Source: Megalonaias nervosa (lineage: Eukaryota > Mollusca > Bivalvia > Unionida > Unionidae). Taken from it: a stretch of DNA of 64,000 bases. Below, piece after piece: positions 10,188 to 23,000 of this stretch. The translations under genes and the position numbers were made by a program. The notes beneath the pieces were generated by a model. That model was not told the origin of the DNA. It worked only from the letters and a program-made list of their open reading frames with translations, and ran no database searches. The number at the start of each line of letters is the position of its first letter. Within the stretch, counting starts at the first letter, position 1. The stretch spans positions 1 through 64,000 of the forward strand of contig JAECUM010010955.1 of assembly GCA_016617855.1 (NCBI GenBank). The letters run 5' to 3'.

Positions 10188-10420
10188 GAGAGACAGTAGC
10201 AGGAAGGGGACGACCAACAGTGAGTGTCCCGGGTCGGTAAACGAGGACGCATAAAAATTTTAAAATACAAGCGTCATAAGATAAAATAACAAAAATGAGC
10301 TAACCCGGTTAGAAGTCTCGGTTTAGCCTTATTGACCTTGTGTTTTCATTTTTGTAGGAGGCTTTATTTTCAAAAATGGACTTCTCTAAAAAGTGGCCTG
10401 TTCCCCTTCCTGCTGCTATA
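9966..10420 (-). repeat. Right terminal inverted repeat of the Maverick-like element
   Basis: This is the reverse complement of 2798-3376 with clear but incomplete identity. It ends near CTGTTCCCC, the mate of the GGGTGAACAG end on the left. The left copy's extra tandem units are absent here. Confidence 0.75.
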
Positions 10421-10640
10421 TGGTACCATACTGCTCAGTGGACTCATAAGAGTTCCTTTTTCCCAACATGCGGCAGTCTTTGGAACTGCTTGCCAGCGAC
10501 AACCATTACAGAGGCTTACATTGATACCTTTAAGGTCTACACGGCGCTGTAGGCCCCATTTCTTAGCATGTGCACCGAGTGTTATTTTAACCGGTTTTTA
10601 TCCTGTACAAAGAGCCTTCATTCATATATGTACACAGTTC
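10421..10640 (+). mobile_element. Non-LTR retrotransposon remnant, right part
   Basis: Just right of the element a plus-strand frame reads KSSFFPTCGSLWNCLPATT followed by a TFKV-type segment. This is the usual C-terminal end of Jockey/CR1-type reverse transcriptases and fits as the continuation of the copy that stops at about 2797. A one-base frame change near 10450 and a stop near 10550 show decay. Confidence 0.65.
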
Positions 10641-10987
10641 ACCACAGTGCGAATTTGCCTTATATGGGCCAAGCACTTAATTGGAAGATGATTAAGGGCT
10701 CGTAGACCCATTAAATCGCCTTAAAACTTTACTCAACTTCGTATCGTACTCGAAATTATTATGACCAATTAAAAAGGCTGTATTTGTCAGTTTCGAGCAT
10801 ATTTCCAAGTCTGCAGTAATAGTTGTTGAACTGTTGCGTCAAGTTATGAGGCAAGGGCCAGTGGTCTGGAAAGAACATATTTCGAGTTATCTCCCTTACA
10901 CCGTTGCCGTCGTAATAAAGCGGCCGTTTCAAAAACCCACGCCTGGCATATGTCCCACAATGCACAGCGTTACATGTGAATCACAAA
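10641..10987. other. Upstream region of the GLYR1-like gene
   Basis: The stretch directly precedes the start codon at 10988. The promoter and 5' UTR should lie here, but I see no TATA box or other element I can defend. A minus-strand ORF at 10759-10965 is probably chance. Confidence 0.35.
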
Positions 10988-11022
10988 ATGGCGAGCAAGT
11001 TTGAAATAGGTGATCTTGTGTG
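10988..11022 (+). CDS. GLYR1: GLYR1-like exon 1 (residues 1-12)
   Basis: The exon starts at the ATG in ACAAAATGGCG and encodes the first strand of the PWWP domain, ending MASKFEIGDLV plus two bases of the Trp codon. The donor is TG|GTATGT. It is the first in-frame Met and gives the short N-terminus typical of GLYR1. Confidence 0.85.
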
Positions 11023-14000
11023 GTATGTATTTTTAATTTATATTGCAACTAATAAATGATTTTGTAATTTTTCGATCGATTGCTGAAAATTGAGATATAC
11101 TTTACTTTCTATTGCAGGGCCAAGATGAAAGGATTCCCCGCTTGGCCGGGAAAGGTAAAATAAGTGATCAGTTGTTCATTGCTGTATCAAGAACGACCAC
11201 TCTGTCATTGCACCTTCTAATCATAGAAAACACAATGGAAGTAGCTTTCTAAAATTCAAACAGATCACACTATGGGTTGTAGTTAGTTAAATGATTTGAC
11301 ATCGATACCTTTGCTGTTGTTTGCAATATGTGTGTTTTATGCAAAGTTACTAAATAATGCCAAGGGGAGAAATGGTTCATGGCTATTCGGCAAGCAAGCA
11401 CCTGATATTATAGGAACGATTACATGCTTGTCAACTAGTGAGGTCATAGTACTAATATAAGTACACATACTTTGTAGACGAAGTACCATCATGAAACCAT
11501 GTGCATCAACGGAGCAGCTGGGTGTGATTCACACCTGGCGTTTTTTCAGCCCATTGTAAAAAAGTTGGAACATGCTTCACTTACTTGAAGAAATTAAATA
11601 TTCCTCTTAATGCAAGAATTTCTGCATATCATTGTAGAAATATATGTTCAGTATTGTTTACCTTTATACGTTGTTTTTTTTTTCTTGTGAATCATCTGTC
11701 ATATTTGTTCAACCAATGGCAGCTTCCATTTTCATTTTTTTGTGTGTGCTATATGTAGACATTGTTGACTTAATTGGAATGATAGTCATAATTGTAGTAA
11801 TATGGTATATGTTAAATAACATATTGTGGAATATTGAAATATGGCATAGCAAGCATTGTTTTGCAAATGAACTACCATAAGAATTGCATCTTTTTTGTCG
11901 TACGGGGCAAGGTGTGATTAGCTTAAACATACCAATATAATTTACCTGATTTAGGTTTAATAGCTTTATCATTAGACAAACTTACTGAAACACATTATAT
12001 AATCCTACTTAGTAGATTTGAACTACAGTCATTTTATTTTTGGCAATAGTTTTATTGTAAGGTATTGGATCAGATCCTAGCCTCAACCATGTTGAGGCTA
12101 GAACTTTATAGCTACTGCTCCAACTGTGGGTTACTCTGGGTCCTTTAAGACTTATAACCCTATCTAGATTTGACTAAATAAAAGCACACTATTGCAAAAA
12201 CTGGATAACAGTTATTAATTTTTTAAAAATCGTTTTCGTTTTTTCTTACCAAATTTTGATATCTTACTGTAAATACCGTTTTAATTTTAAGAGTGAGGCT
12301 TTCATAATGTTTTCACAATTTACATGCATCAGTGAGATCATCAGATACATGAAGAATTACAAAGTAAAGAGCGCAGTCAAGGCATTTATCTCTCATAGAC
12401 CAGTTATTGGTAATAAACTTCTGTACTATTCATAGCGAAAACACATCAGGAATTTCGAGTCTTAGCGCCCTCTTTATTCTTTAGTTAAATAGTTCAGATA
12501 GTGGATAAGCTTATTCAGTATCTGTATTTTGTTATTTTAAAAACAATAAAGCTTTGTGGTAGGATAGTATTGTTTATTATGTTATGTACATTTTTTAGCC
12601 ACAGGCGAAGTGACTGGCCATATAGAATTTTGTTTGGTTTAGCTGTTTGTTGCAATGATTGTATTAAAGTAAGATCTGATAAATCTTGGAAATTGTTATT
12701 ATGAGTGTCTTATACTATTTACAGATGTACTTGAAGTTCCTGTTAAAAAGGGGTCTTGTTCTATTACTGATGCACTCAAAGTTACTATTAAAAATGGGCC
12801 ATATACTATTTACAGTTAAAAAGTCACATTGTACTGTTATTACAAAAAAGTGGCTAAGAAGTCATTGAACCCATATGCGGTGTTTTGGGGTTGTTTTTTT
12901 TTGTACTATGCATATTTCTGTAAAAATGTCAACTGGTTGACAGTTCATAGGTTTACATGTGAACATATAAAATATGGATTTATCCATCTTGGTAAAAAGC
13001 CCATAAACAAAACTAAGACTTTTGGCAACATAAACCTTCTTTCTAATGTTCTTTTGATGTTGTTCTGTTTAAATAAAATTGTAGCGTTGGGCTACTTCAG
13101 GGACTCTATTACACATACTTTCATTAAACTTTGTGCACACACTCTCATACAGATCAGTGAAAAGGTTTTTTATGCTTCATCGACTTTGTATGTCATGGAT
13201 CATGAAAAATGTTAGCAGCCGAGCCCAAAAAGTCTTCGGAATTCTCACCCTTGTTAAGAACTTCAGCACAATAATATATGCTATTCATTTTATAAAAAAG
13301 ATGTACCTAACCATTGTTTCTTTTTTTCTCCCATTTTCATCATTGACTATTTTGTTATACTTTTTATCAACATTGACACCTGAACTTGAGTTTAGTATGC
13401 AGGCTATAGTGTACATATTGCTGGATGATAGAAGTCAGAATGTGATCATACATAAGGAAATTTTATTGAGCTGCTCGTATATTTAGCCTTTGACTTAATT
13501 CATTATTTTACATCATGATATATGACGTCATGAAACAGTTGTAGAAAAAAAATTGTCACCATACTTTGTAAGTGAACAGTGAATTTAAAAAAAATGAATG
13601 CAAAATAAAAGGTTAAATATTTAGTAATGTCTATTTAACAAAAAAATGTTCCCTGGTGTTTTCATATAGTCTAAGAACAGTATTGGACAAATTTATTTAC
13701 CAGATATATGTAGAACGACCAAAAAAGAGATTTTTTATCACAACACAATCTTTTAAATAGAATGGCGCAAGATAGAATCAGTTGTAATTGTCATTATTTT
13801 GTTTTTGTTGAATCAAATCTTGAATGAAAATACAACTTAATATCCCTGTGCATTGATTGTGTTTTTGGGGTTTAACACTATTTCTCAGTGCAGGATATGC
13901 TATATATGGTGGCCAGTATAACTGGTGGAGGAAGAACCAGAGGAAAATCCAGGTACGAACCACCAACCCATGAGAAGCTACTGGCAGCTTTCTCACATAT

Positions 14001-17000
14001 CCACATTTACCAGTCCAAGACTCGAACACACACAGATGAGATGTAAGTGATCAATAAAGGTGTGCTCTTTAGACCACTAGGACACTTGGGGGGCCCTTTG
14101 TGCATTGATAGATCATTGTTGAAGTTTATCATATTAGAAAGTCTCAGAAACAAAATTACATTGCTTAAAGAAATAAAAAGTGTATTCATTTAATTATTAA
14201 AGTGGAAAATCATTGGAACAGTTTGTGAAGCGTGTATGGAATACTGAGCTATGGTTTTGTTTTATCCCCATGCCGAGACACAAGCCACTAAGCAGTTGCT
14301 TTCTTTTCCTTTCTGTTCAGGTCATTGAGCCAAAGGATGAGTTGAAGACCCCAATGAAGAAGAAAAATCATCACTTCATCTTCTTTTTTGGATCGGAAAA
14401 TTAGTAAGTTTATCGAAGATTATCATTAATTGTGGTACATGTCCTGCAAACATACAGCAGTTAAAATTCTTAAGGTATTAAAACATTCCCAAGAAATGGA
14501 ATAATTAAAGGGAATTTTATGAAATAAAAATCATGTGTACAAATTAATATGGAGCATGTGTTTGAAGTGCTTGCAGATTCTCAAATCTAATTTATACTTT
14601 ATTTCAGCATGTGTTTTGTTCAGAAGCTTGTAAAAATGTGATTATTTACTTTTTAGTTTTTATAGCTATGAAGATTTCTTTTTTTTTTGTTGAAAAAATT
14701 AAACGTACAAGCATAACAGTCTTGCATTTTAAACTCTTTCCGTTACTAACTTTTGTAGATCTACGATTAAAGATGTAATATACAGATTTGTCTGTCAATT
14801 GTAATACAGACTGCAATAGAAGATACCATTATGCCATATTTTTTTCATTGCCTACCTCAGATTTTGATTTTGGGTACACAACCATCCAATATTGTAAGTA
14901 GCATTGTTACCAATATGGCAGCTACAAAGTATGAAGCCATGAAGAACTCGACAGGAAAGTGTCCTATTTAGAATAGTTTTTCACAAGAGAGTTAGGCGTT
15001 GATACAGTTAACAAGACTGTTGATGTCGTGAATGTGTCTAAAAATAAAATTAAACATGCAGGTGAAACTACAAACCTGGAAACACGTTTATGGCATCACA
15101 ATCCATCAATCCTAACCAACTGTTAGTAGTAAGTTGCAACAGAGTGACTCAGCCCCTGGTACAACGGCTGAAGGTTCCAGTAAAAACTCACCAAATGTAT
15201 CGGGTATGATTGCAGGTATGCTCGATGCACAGACTAAATACAAATCTTCATTGCCAAAGGCTACAATTACAGCAGATTTCATACCCAGTTTCGTCATGAA
15301 TGACTTGCTTCCTCACAGTGTTGTGTTGTACAAGGTGTTCTTAAACGGAGTCTATGCTTGACCTACAATATGTTGTACCATCTTGACGCATCTTCTCTGG
15401 GACAGCTTTCCAGATCTGGATTTAAAATTCAAAGAGGTTGTAAAAATCTTGTTTGTCTCTCAGACTGAAGGTTGCATTAAAAACTGACTGTTGGACATCA
15501 AGAGCATCGGTCATATGTTACAATGTTTTGTTTCTCTTGATTGGAAACTTCAGAATTTTGTAATACAAGCACTGACTGTATCTGAGAGTCACACAGGTGT
15601 AAACATCGCCACAGTTCTCTTGTCAGCTGTTAATGAATGGGGAATTCCATCCAATCTTGCAGTGGTAACTGGCAATGCTTCCGACATTGCTTTAGCAGCA
15701 TCAGAGGCAGAATGTGATCCTTGGCAGCAATGCATAAACATTAAATTTAATTAATTTAAATTTCTGACAGAGTTCTTACGTCTTTGTTCGCACTGCAGCA
15801 TGTACTTGTATATCCATTTGTAGTTCCAGAAACCTTTCAATCATGTCATCTGCCAATTTTCCATTGAGTACAAACATTTTGAATAAATTTATATTTTGTT
15901 AAGTTTTGGAGGTCAGTTTTGTCTCTTGAGTATTCCTGCAGCAACTTTAGTGTGATCAAAAGAGTGGAAAAATTTTTTGTTCATGTCAATGTATGTACTA
16001 ACTGCATTGATTTTCAGAGCTTTCTGGGCAGCTAAATTTAGTTCATTTGCAAACTGCACAGCTCCCGTTGTTGTATAATGCACTGGCAGATCTGGGTCTA
16101 TCCTGCTTGTTATGGGTAGTCTGATTAGCAAACAGCATTGACTCTGATCTTCCAGTGCATTTTAATGTGTTGGCAGATCAGGGCTCATGCAGTCTGCAGT
16201 TGGTCTTGATCTATAAGTGAGTATATACAATAGTATTGCTAGGTACTGTTCCTTAGTGACAATGGCATGGTACACAAGTACTTAACTGTAGTTCCTTTTC
16301 CTTCAGCGCTTGGATTCCAGAAGATAGTATATTCCATTACATGTCTAACAAGGAAAGGTTTATGCTGACCACCCGAGTACCACGTGGTTTTAAAGAGGCG
16401 ATTGAAGCCATGGAAGATGCCGTTAAAGCTTTGCCGGAACAGGTACAACATACAATGATTTCTTTACAACATACAACGATTTCCTTACAACATAGAACGA
16501 TTTCTTTACAGCATAGAATGATTTCCTTATAACATAGAATGATTTCCTTATAGCATAGAATGATTTCCTTACAGCATAGAACAATTTCTTTACAACATAA
16601 AATGATTTCCTTACAGCATACAAAGATTTCCTCACGGCATAGAATGATTTCATTATATAATGCTTTTCATAGGTACCATCACAGCATAGAATATACCTCC
16701 ATTCTACCATCGTTTTCTCTGGTAGAATGATACACATGAAGGTATAGAATCAGCCAAGGTGTCTCATTAAAATAATTCAGTGCCCTCTATGAGCGACCGC
16801 TCCGGTGGCCTAGTGGTTAGAGCGTCCGCCTCGGATGCGGGAGGTCGTGGGTTCGATCCCCGGTCAAGTCATACCAAAGACTTACAAAAATGGTACTAAC
16901 AGCTGCCTCGCTTGGCGCTCAGCATTAAGAGGTTAGTGTTAGGACTGGTCGGCCTGGTGTCAGGATAATGTGACTGGGTGGGACATCATGCTACATGTCT

Positions 17001-20000
17001 GCCGCATGATGCCCCAGTGCTAGACATCACTATAAACTGCCACACTGCAGACATCGTAGCGATATGACTGAAAAATTGTTAAAGCTACGTTAAAAATCAT
17101 AATCACATCACCCACTATGAGCTGTTGTTCTTATGAGGCAATGTAGGAATTGAATTGCAGTGGAATGTAACAACTGAGTTATTTGGATCTCATGGAGGGC
17201 ACTGAATTATGGAGTGAGGTATTGAACTTTGTGATTCAGCAGAGCACATCTGTGTAGCCTTGAGTGAACTGAATACAGCATGAAAACTTCCATTTGACCA
17301 GTCAACAGTAAATCATAAGTTTAAATTTTAGTATCCCGAAGCATTGATATTTTTCTCCTACTAAACGCTTTCCAACCACTTTACCCATCCCCCCCATTTT
17401 TTTTTAAAAAAAGATCAATGGATTTATACACTTTGGAAGCTCAACCCCATTTGCTTCATTGAAAGATTTACAAAAAAATAATGTGTTGCATTATCTTGGT
17501 CTGGTAGTAATTGGTCAGGATGAATGGAATTTTGCTCAAAATAAATTTGCAGACCACTCAATTTATTTTTTTCCTTCTCTCCAAATCAGTACAGTTACAG
17601 ATGAATAAATGGCTAAAAGAACAGTTCAATCCTTTTTACTGAGTTGGTACTTCAAAGCTTAACCATATACTTTGCCCGAGTTCTGTATTGGGGGGGAGTG
17701 TGTTGTCTATTTCAACAACTGCATACAGTGTATATATGCTGACCAACTTTCATGGTGAGAACACTCTGGATGCACAGTCATTTAGAAAAGAAATAAGGGA
17801 AAAAAATGAGTTTGATCCAAACAGATTTATACTGAATAAAAAATAAAACACCAAGCAACATAATTTTATCAATATTTAATTTACTTGACAAAAGTTCAGA
17901 ATATCTGTTCATATTTTTTTAATGTATCCATTGTTGGTACATGTTTCCTTTCTCATGGTCACTGTTAATGTTAGAACATTTTTGAGATGCATGTACATGT
18001 AAGGGAAGCCCATTTTATCTTAAAATTTACAATGAGAAATTTTTGTATTAATGATTCAATGGATTTATGCATCATATTAAAGAATCAGATTTTTGGATTG
18101 GTCAGTTGCAATTAACCTACAAAAATATAGTTTCCAAATTACTCCTTTTTTAGCTTCCAGGGGGCTTCATCCCCTCTAGTCCCTCCACCAGGGCTTTGCC
18201 CTTGACACACATTGGTACCTAGGTGTTCGCCTTGACACAGTCTACTTTTTGTTATTGTGCTTTTTCCAACTTTCACCCATGAATTCATAGTTTTGTACTC
18301 AGTTGACACTACATGTATCAGTACTTGTGCCTTGTGCTTCTTTTACATAAATGCATGAAATTTCATTGATCCTTTATATCATCATACACTGTCAAAGTTG
18401 GTCATTTCCATCTTCATTGTCGATGTCAATCTCTCATTTTCTTGCACAGATATGTTAATGCTTACCATTTAAAGCAAATTTTTACAAATGGGGAATAAAT
18501 ATTTATATTTGAACTTGTAATCAGTTAATCCTAATATTTGTAAGTATACTGGATTCATTGACTTTAAACCCTTATTTAGGTTCTTCCCTAGTTTTTATGC
18601 TGGTCAGTGAAACTGCGTAGACAACTATTTATTTCAGTGATGTGTGCTGAGCCAGCTAACTTTGATGCATGTCACTGATTTGTAGGTGACAAGTTTCAGT
18701 CTATCTCCCTGTCAGCTTGTAGCCCTCCACCGACTTTAATTATTAAAAGCAAAACCTACTTAATTCATTCACTGATTAATAACTTTTAACTCATTGCCAC
18801 CAAGCTGTCGCTGACATTGTTGCCTTCACGTTTCAAACCTAGCAGAAAACATCAGTGCTAAAACTGGGCCCATGTTTGTGTGGGTGATTATGTATTGTTC
18901 ACAAAATAGGACGCATGTAGTTCTTATTATTCCATAAGCTCCAGATAATTCATTAAACTTCCTTAATGTTGATATGTGTGTGCACATTTTTCCCCCTTTT
19001 TTTTCTTAATGTTTTTGGGAAATATTAAAATTAGACATTGCATACATTGGATGCAGATGACAAGGTATTTACCTTCTGTGTAGGCCTTGCAGCCACCCCT
19101 TCACTCTTCCAGCAACTGGAAAATGACAGTGAGCAGTCATCTTATTTACATTGAAAACTTGTTCCGTTTGAAATGTGATGAAGGTGACTTTTCAGTTCTG
19201 AGTATTTTACATTACTATTTCAATGTCAATGTTCATTTGGGGGTCTTAAGTGGTCTGAAGCACTCACCATTACAGATCATTGCCATCTCACCTCTGTCTG
19301 TGTGGGTTCGAGTCTCGGGCTTGGCTAACGTGGGTACATGAGAAAGCCTGCCAGTAGCTTCTCATGGGTCGGTGGTTCTTCCTGGGGTTTTCCAGGGTTC
19401 TTCCTCCACCAGTTATACTGGCCGCCATGTTTAGCCTATCTTGTGCTGAAAAATGGCGTTAAACCCAACAACAACAACAACAATCAATCAATCTTCATTC
19501 ACTAACATAGAGTTATACAACCTCAGCAAATTACAGTATATGCACATATATCACATGTGCTCAACTTGCAGATTTAAAAACGATCAATGTATAAAATCTT
19601 TGTGATTTCCAAAACACATATCTTTGTATTTCTCTCTATCCATCTGTCTCTCTGCCTGTCAGTAATGTGAATAAAATAATGCCTGATTAATAGGCTGTTT
19701 TCTTATAAAATAAATATAACACAATTTTAAAAAATGTTTCAAGTTTTATTTTACTGTATTTTTAAACTTTTATTGTGATAAATATGGACAGTCTCAAATC
19801 TCCAAATTTGTCCAGCCCTGGTAAGATGTATTAAGCAGTTATTTCAGAAATAAAATTCATGAACATACTGGACCCATTACAGAATATAGCGAATTCACTA
19901 TCATTCATGGGATACCAACTTTTGTGGGTATGCAAAACCACAAAGTTTAAATTCTTAATAAAACAACGAAACTGATATTCAAAACCCATCCCTCTCCCCC

Positions 20001-23000
20001 ACCAGTTTGTGATGGTAATGCATATGTTTTATTGTTTTAATGCAGAGGTTATTTATAATGCTGAGAAATATATATTGAGATACATTTTTGGACGATGAGT
20101 AACAATGGAAACAGATTGATCATGATATTATTCATATGGTTTGCGTCCTTTACTTCCCAAAACATAACAGTGCATACTTACTGAAACTTTAAGCAGTCAA
20201 ATGAAATTGAGAAATTTTTGTGAAAGCATTAAAGTTCAAACCAATAAAATGTATACCACAGTTTGTACACATATCCTTGAATAATGTTAGTCACTATTTA
20301 TCCATGAAAACTTACCACATAATGTTATTTGACTTACGAAAGCACTGTATCATCTACTGTTAGACATCATTCCATGCTGAATAGATATATTGAAGATAAA
20401 GCAATTACCATGTCTGATTCAAACATTAGTTGTTTCATAATTTGAAGAAAAAAAAACGTTCATAGCAGTTTTATTTCTTTTGGTAACACGTGCTGTTCAC
20501 AATTTGGTTAAGCGAATGGAACACAAGGGCAAATGGAACACAAGGGTACATTGTTGTTACTAAATATGTCTCATACCTGTAACAAACTGCTGAATAAACA
20601 ATCAGTGATTAGTCTCTCTTTGTCTAAAACCAATCCAGTCAGATCTGACATGTGTCCACCTTGTTTGAAATTGCTTAAGGGTAATTTTTATTACTTTCCA
20701 CCATCCTCTCATTAAGTTAATTAAAAAAAATCATTGGATACCATTCATAAAACAATGAAATTTGATACCCACAAAGTTGAAGTGATTCACAGTACAGTAG
20801 TCACCTCCTATAAGGCTACTGCTTTTGCAGCAGGATGTTGTCCTTATAAGAGAGGTGGCCTTTATAGAGGGGATTACAAATGTGAGTAATAGTTGCATAG
20901 TTGAATTTTTTTTACCAGTTTACATCCTTCATTGGGAATTTTTGGTTATCACATAAAATGCTTCATGTTTACAAGGAAGTGAGCTAGTCGTGTAATTGAC
21001 TGGTTTGTGATCTGGTACTCTTTGAAGTACATTTCATGATCTAAGACAAACCAGAACAGCTGAGATACAGTTCTGTTTTCTGGTGACTAAATGCCACGCT
21101 GACTTGATTTGAAAAATTCTGTGCTTCTCAGCTGTTGGTTTTCATGATCTTGATAGTTATTGATGATATTAATAAATTATCTGAGTGACAAAACCTAATA
21201 TCTAAGGAATACACCATAGTAAGGATAATTGGATTACTTAGATGCTTGTATAGATTAGTTCCATACTTAAATGTTGTAACAAATATCAGTGTGTTGAATT
21301 TGGAAATCATTAAATATTTGAGAGATTTATATGTGTAAACCCCATTATTTGGCTGCTCAAGAGGAGTGAATTTGTTATTTTTTGCACTAATATGCTGGCC
21401 ATGTTAGAGGGGTGGATGTCAGAGAGAGGCACTTTTGAACACAAACTCATTGGTGCAAAGGGATTCTGGCTGCATAAAGTGGGTGGCCGCTGGTCAAGAG
21501 TGACTTTCAAAGTGGGATCAGTGTATAACGGGATCCGTTACTATAGCTATTGTGTTATGCCAGCTTTCTTGAGAAAGAAAGTTTGTACGTTGGTTTAATT
21601 TCTTCGTCCATTCATCCAGTTGTTGCATTCCTTGTTTAAACCATTAATGATACAACTGTCAAACATGGTTTACGTTGGCAGTAAGTTTGAAAGATTTCCA
21701 AGCAACTCCAGCTGCCCAATGCAGAACCTGTCAGAGCTCTCAGGCAGGGTTTTTTGTAAGAAAATAAATCTCTTTTCTTAAGTTGATTAGGCTGTTTTTG
21801 TTTCGGAACTTTATATGCAATCATAAGACCGTGTGTCATATTTTGATATACATCTGTTCCCAATTTCATCTCAATACAATAACTTAAGTTTTGTGTCATC
21901 CGCTATTACCAAACTTTGTAAATAACTTGCATTTGTGGTAATTTAGAAGTGTCTTGCTTTGAGGTCAACAAACTTTGGTCAAGGTGGAAAAATAGAACGA
22001 TGGCAGATAATTCTGATAGTTCTTTTACAAGACCATTACAGGTTTCTGTCATGTTTCCATTAGTAAGCCAAGCCACAATGATTCAAGTATTCTCCTTAAT
22101 AGAAAGTGAATCTTGTACTTAAGAGTTGACATGAAAAATTGACTTGGCAATTTTTCCTGTTTTAGTCCCAAATCAGAATGCAGGACCTTCCCTCTATTGA
22201 CGAGGAACTGGCTCAAATATTCCCAAATAAATCCTTCACTGCACCTGCAAGAAAAGCAAAGGAGACTCCAGTGAAAAAGGTATAAATATTGAAAGTAATG
22301 CTACATTAAAAATGACTTCTTATATCTCTTTGGTGAAGTTTCGCATTGTGGCACATTACATATGCAGTCTGTTGATTTGTTATGCATTGGATATGTTTAT
22401 GTGTAGTGGATACCCATTTATATGTCCTCATATGATGTGCATGCAGTATGATGTAGACATGGATTATTAGCTATATAGTGTGTTACCCCGCTATAGCACA
22501 CTCTGTTATAACATGAATTTGGATATAACACGATTGTTGCATGGCTCCCGAAATTTCATATACATGTATTTTTCAAATAATGAAAAAAAAATTTTTTCTT
22601 AAAAGTACGAAAAGTAATGTGTAGAAGTTTATTATCATTTTAGAGAAAAGATCATGTTTGAATTCTAATATGAGAATGACATGGCTCCTGCAATTTCATA
22701 TACATGTGTTTTTCTCGTAATTTAAAAAAAATAATTTCTTCTTAAAAGTATGAAAAATAACATTTTAAAAGTTTATTCAGCGATCATGCTGGGCTTCGCC
22801 AGTGTTGCAAATTGTGATTTATTTTCCTTATTGGTGACAAAATATATCATCTGGTGATTTTTTTTTGCGACATTGTTGGCTGTTTTAACTTGTGCATACA
22901 ATATTGGGTTTGGAGAGAAGAAATTCAGAGTCACCATGAAAGGAAGCTACAAACTTGATATAAAATGCACTTGAATGTATCTATTGTTACATAAACAAAT

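Larger units (their letters stand above)
2798..10420. mobile_element. Maverick/Polinton- or adintovirus-like element, degenerate, about 7.6 kb
   Basis: The element is bounded by diverged inverted repeats (2798-3376 and 9966-10420). It holds a packaging ATPase, a PLA2-like remnant, a retroviral-type DDE integrase, a PolB polymerase, an SF1 helicase and HNH nucleases. Integrase plus PolB plus A32-like ATPase is the defining gene set of Maverick/Polinton elements and the related adintoviruses. Typical members are 15-20 kb and encode double jelly-roll and single jelly-roll capsid proteins and a cysteine protease; none is visible here. Most genes carry stops and frameshifts; the ATPase and a 59-residue Cys-rich ORF are intact. 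It sits inside a LINE remnant. I found no convincing 6-bp target duplication, so the outer borders are good only to about 10 bp. It is an endogenous, inactive copy. Confidence 0.82.

Noticed and set aside
10759..10965. Minus-strand ORF starting 22 bp from the GLYR1-like start, possible divergent gene
   Set aside because: No domain, no splice partner upstream on the minus strand, and the far side is LINE remnant. It is probably chance in promoter or 5' UTR sequence.
12501..13486. Cluster of overlapping plus-strand ORFs of 60-128 codons in intron 2
   Set aside because: Hydrophobic, low-complexity translations from T-rich sequence; no family resemblance and no splice support.
10988..16442. HDGF/PSIP1-type PWWP gene in place of GLYR1
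   Set aside because: The YAWI block and the proline-lysine loop fit GLYR1 better. Kept only as an alternative because the dehydrogenase part is not in the window.
16795..16866. tRNA gene on the plus strand
   Set aside because: The tRNA-like head continues into a SINE body and has no closing acceptor stem.
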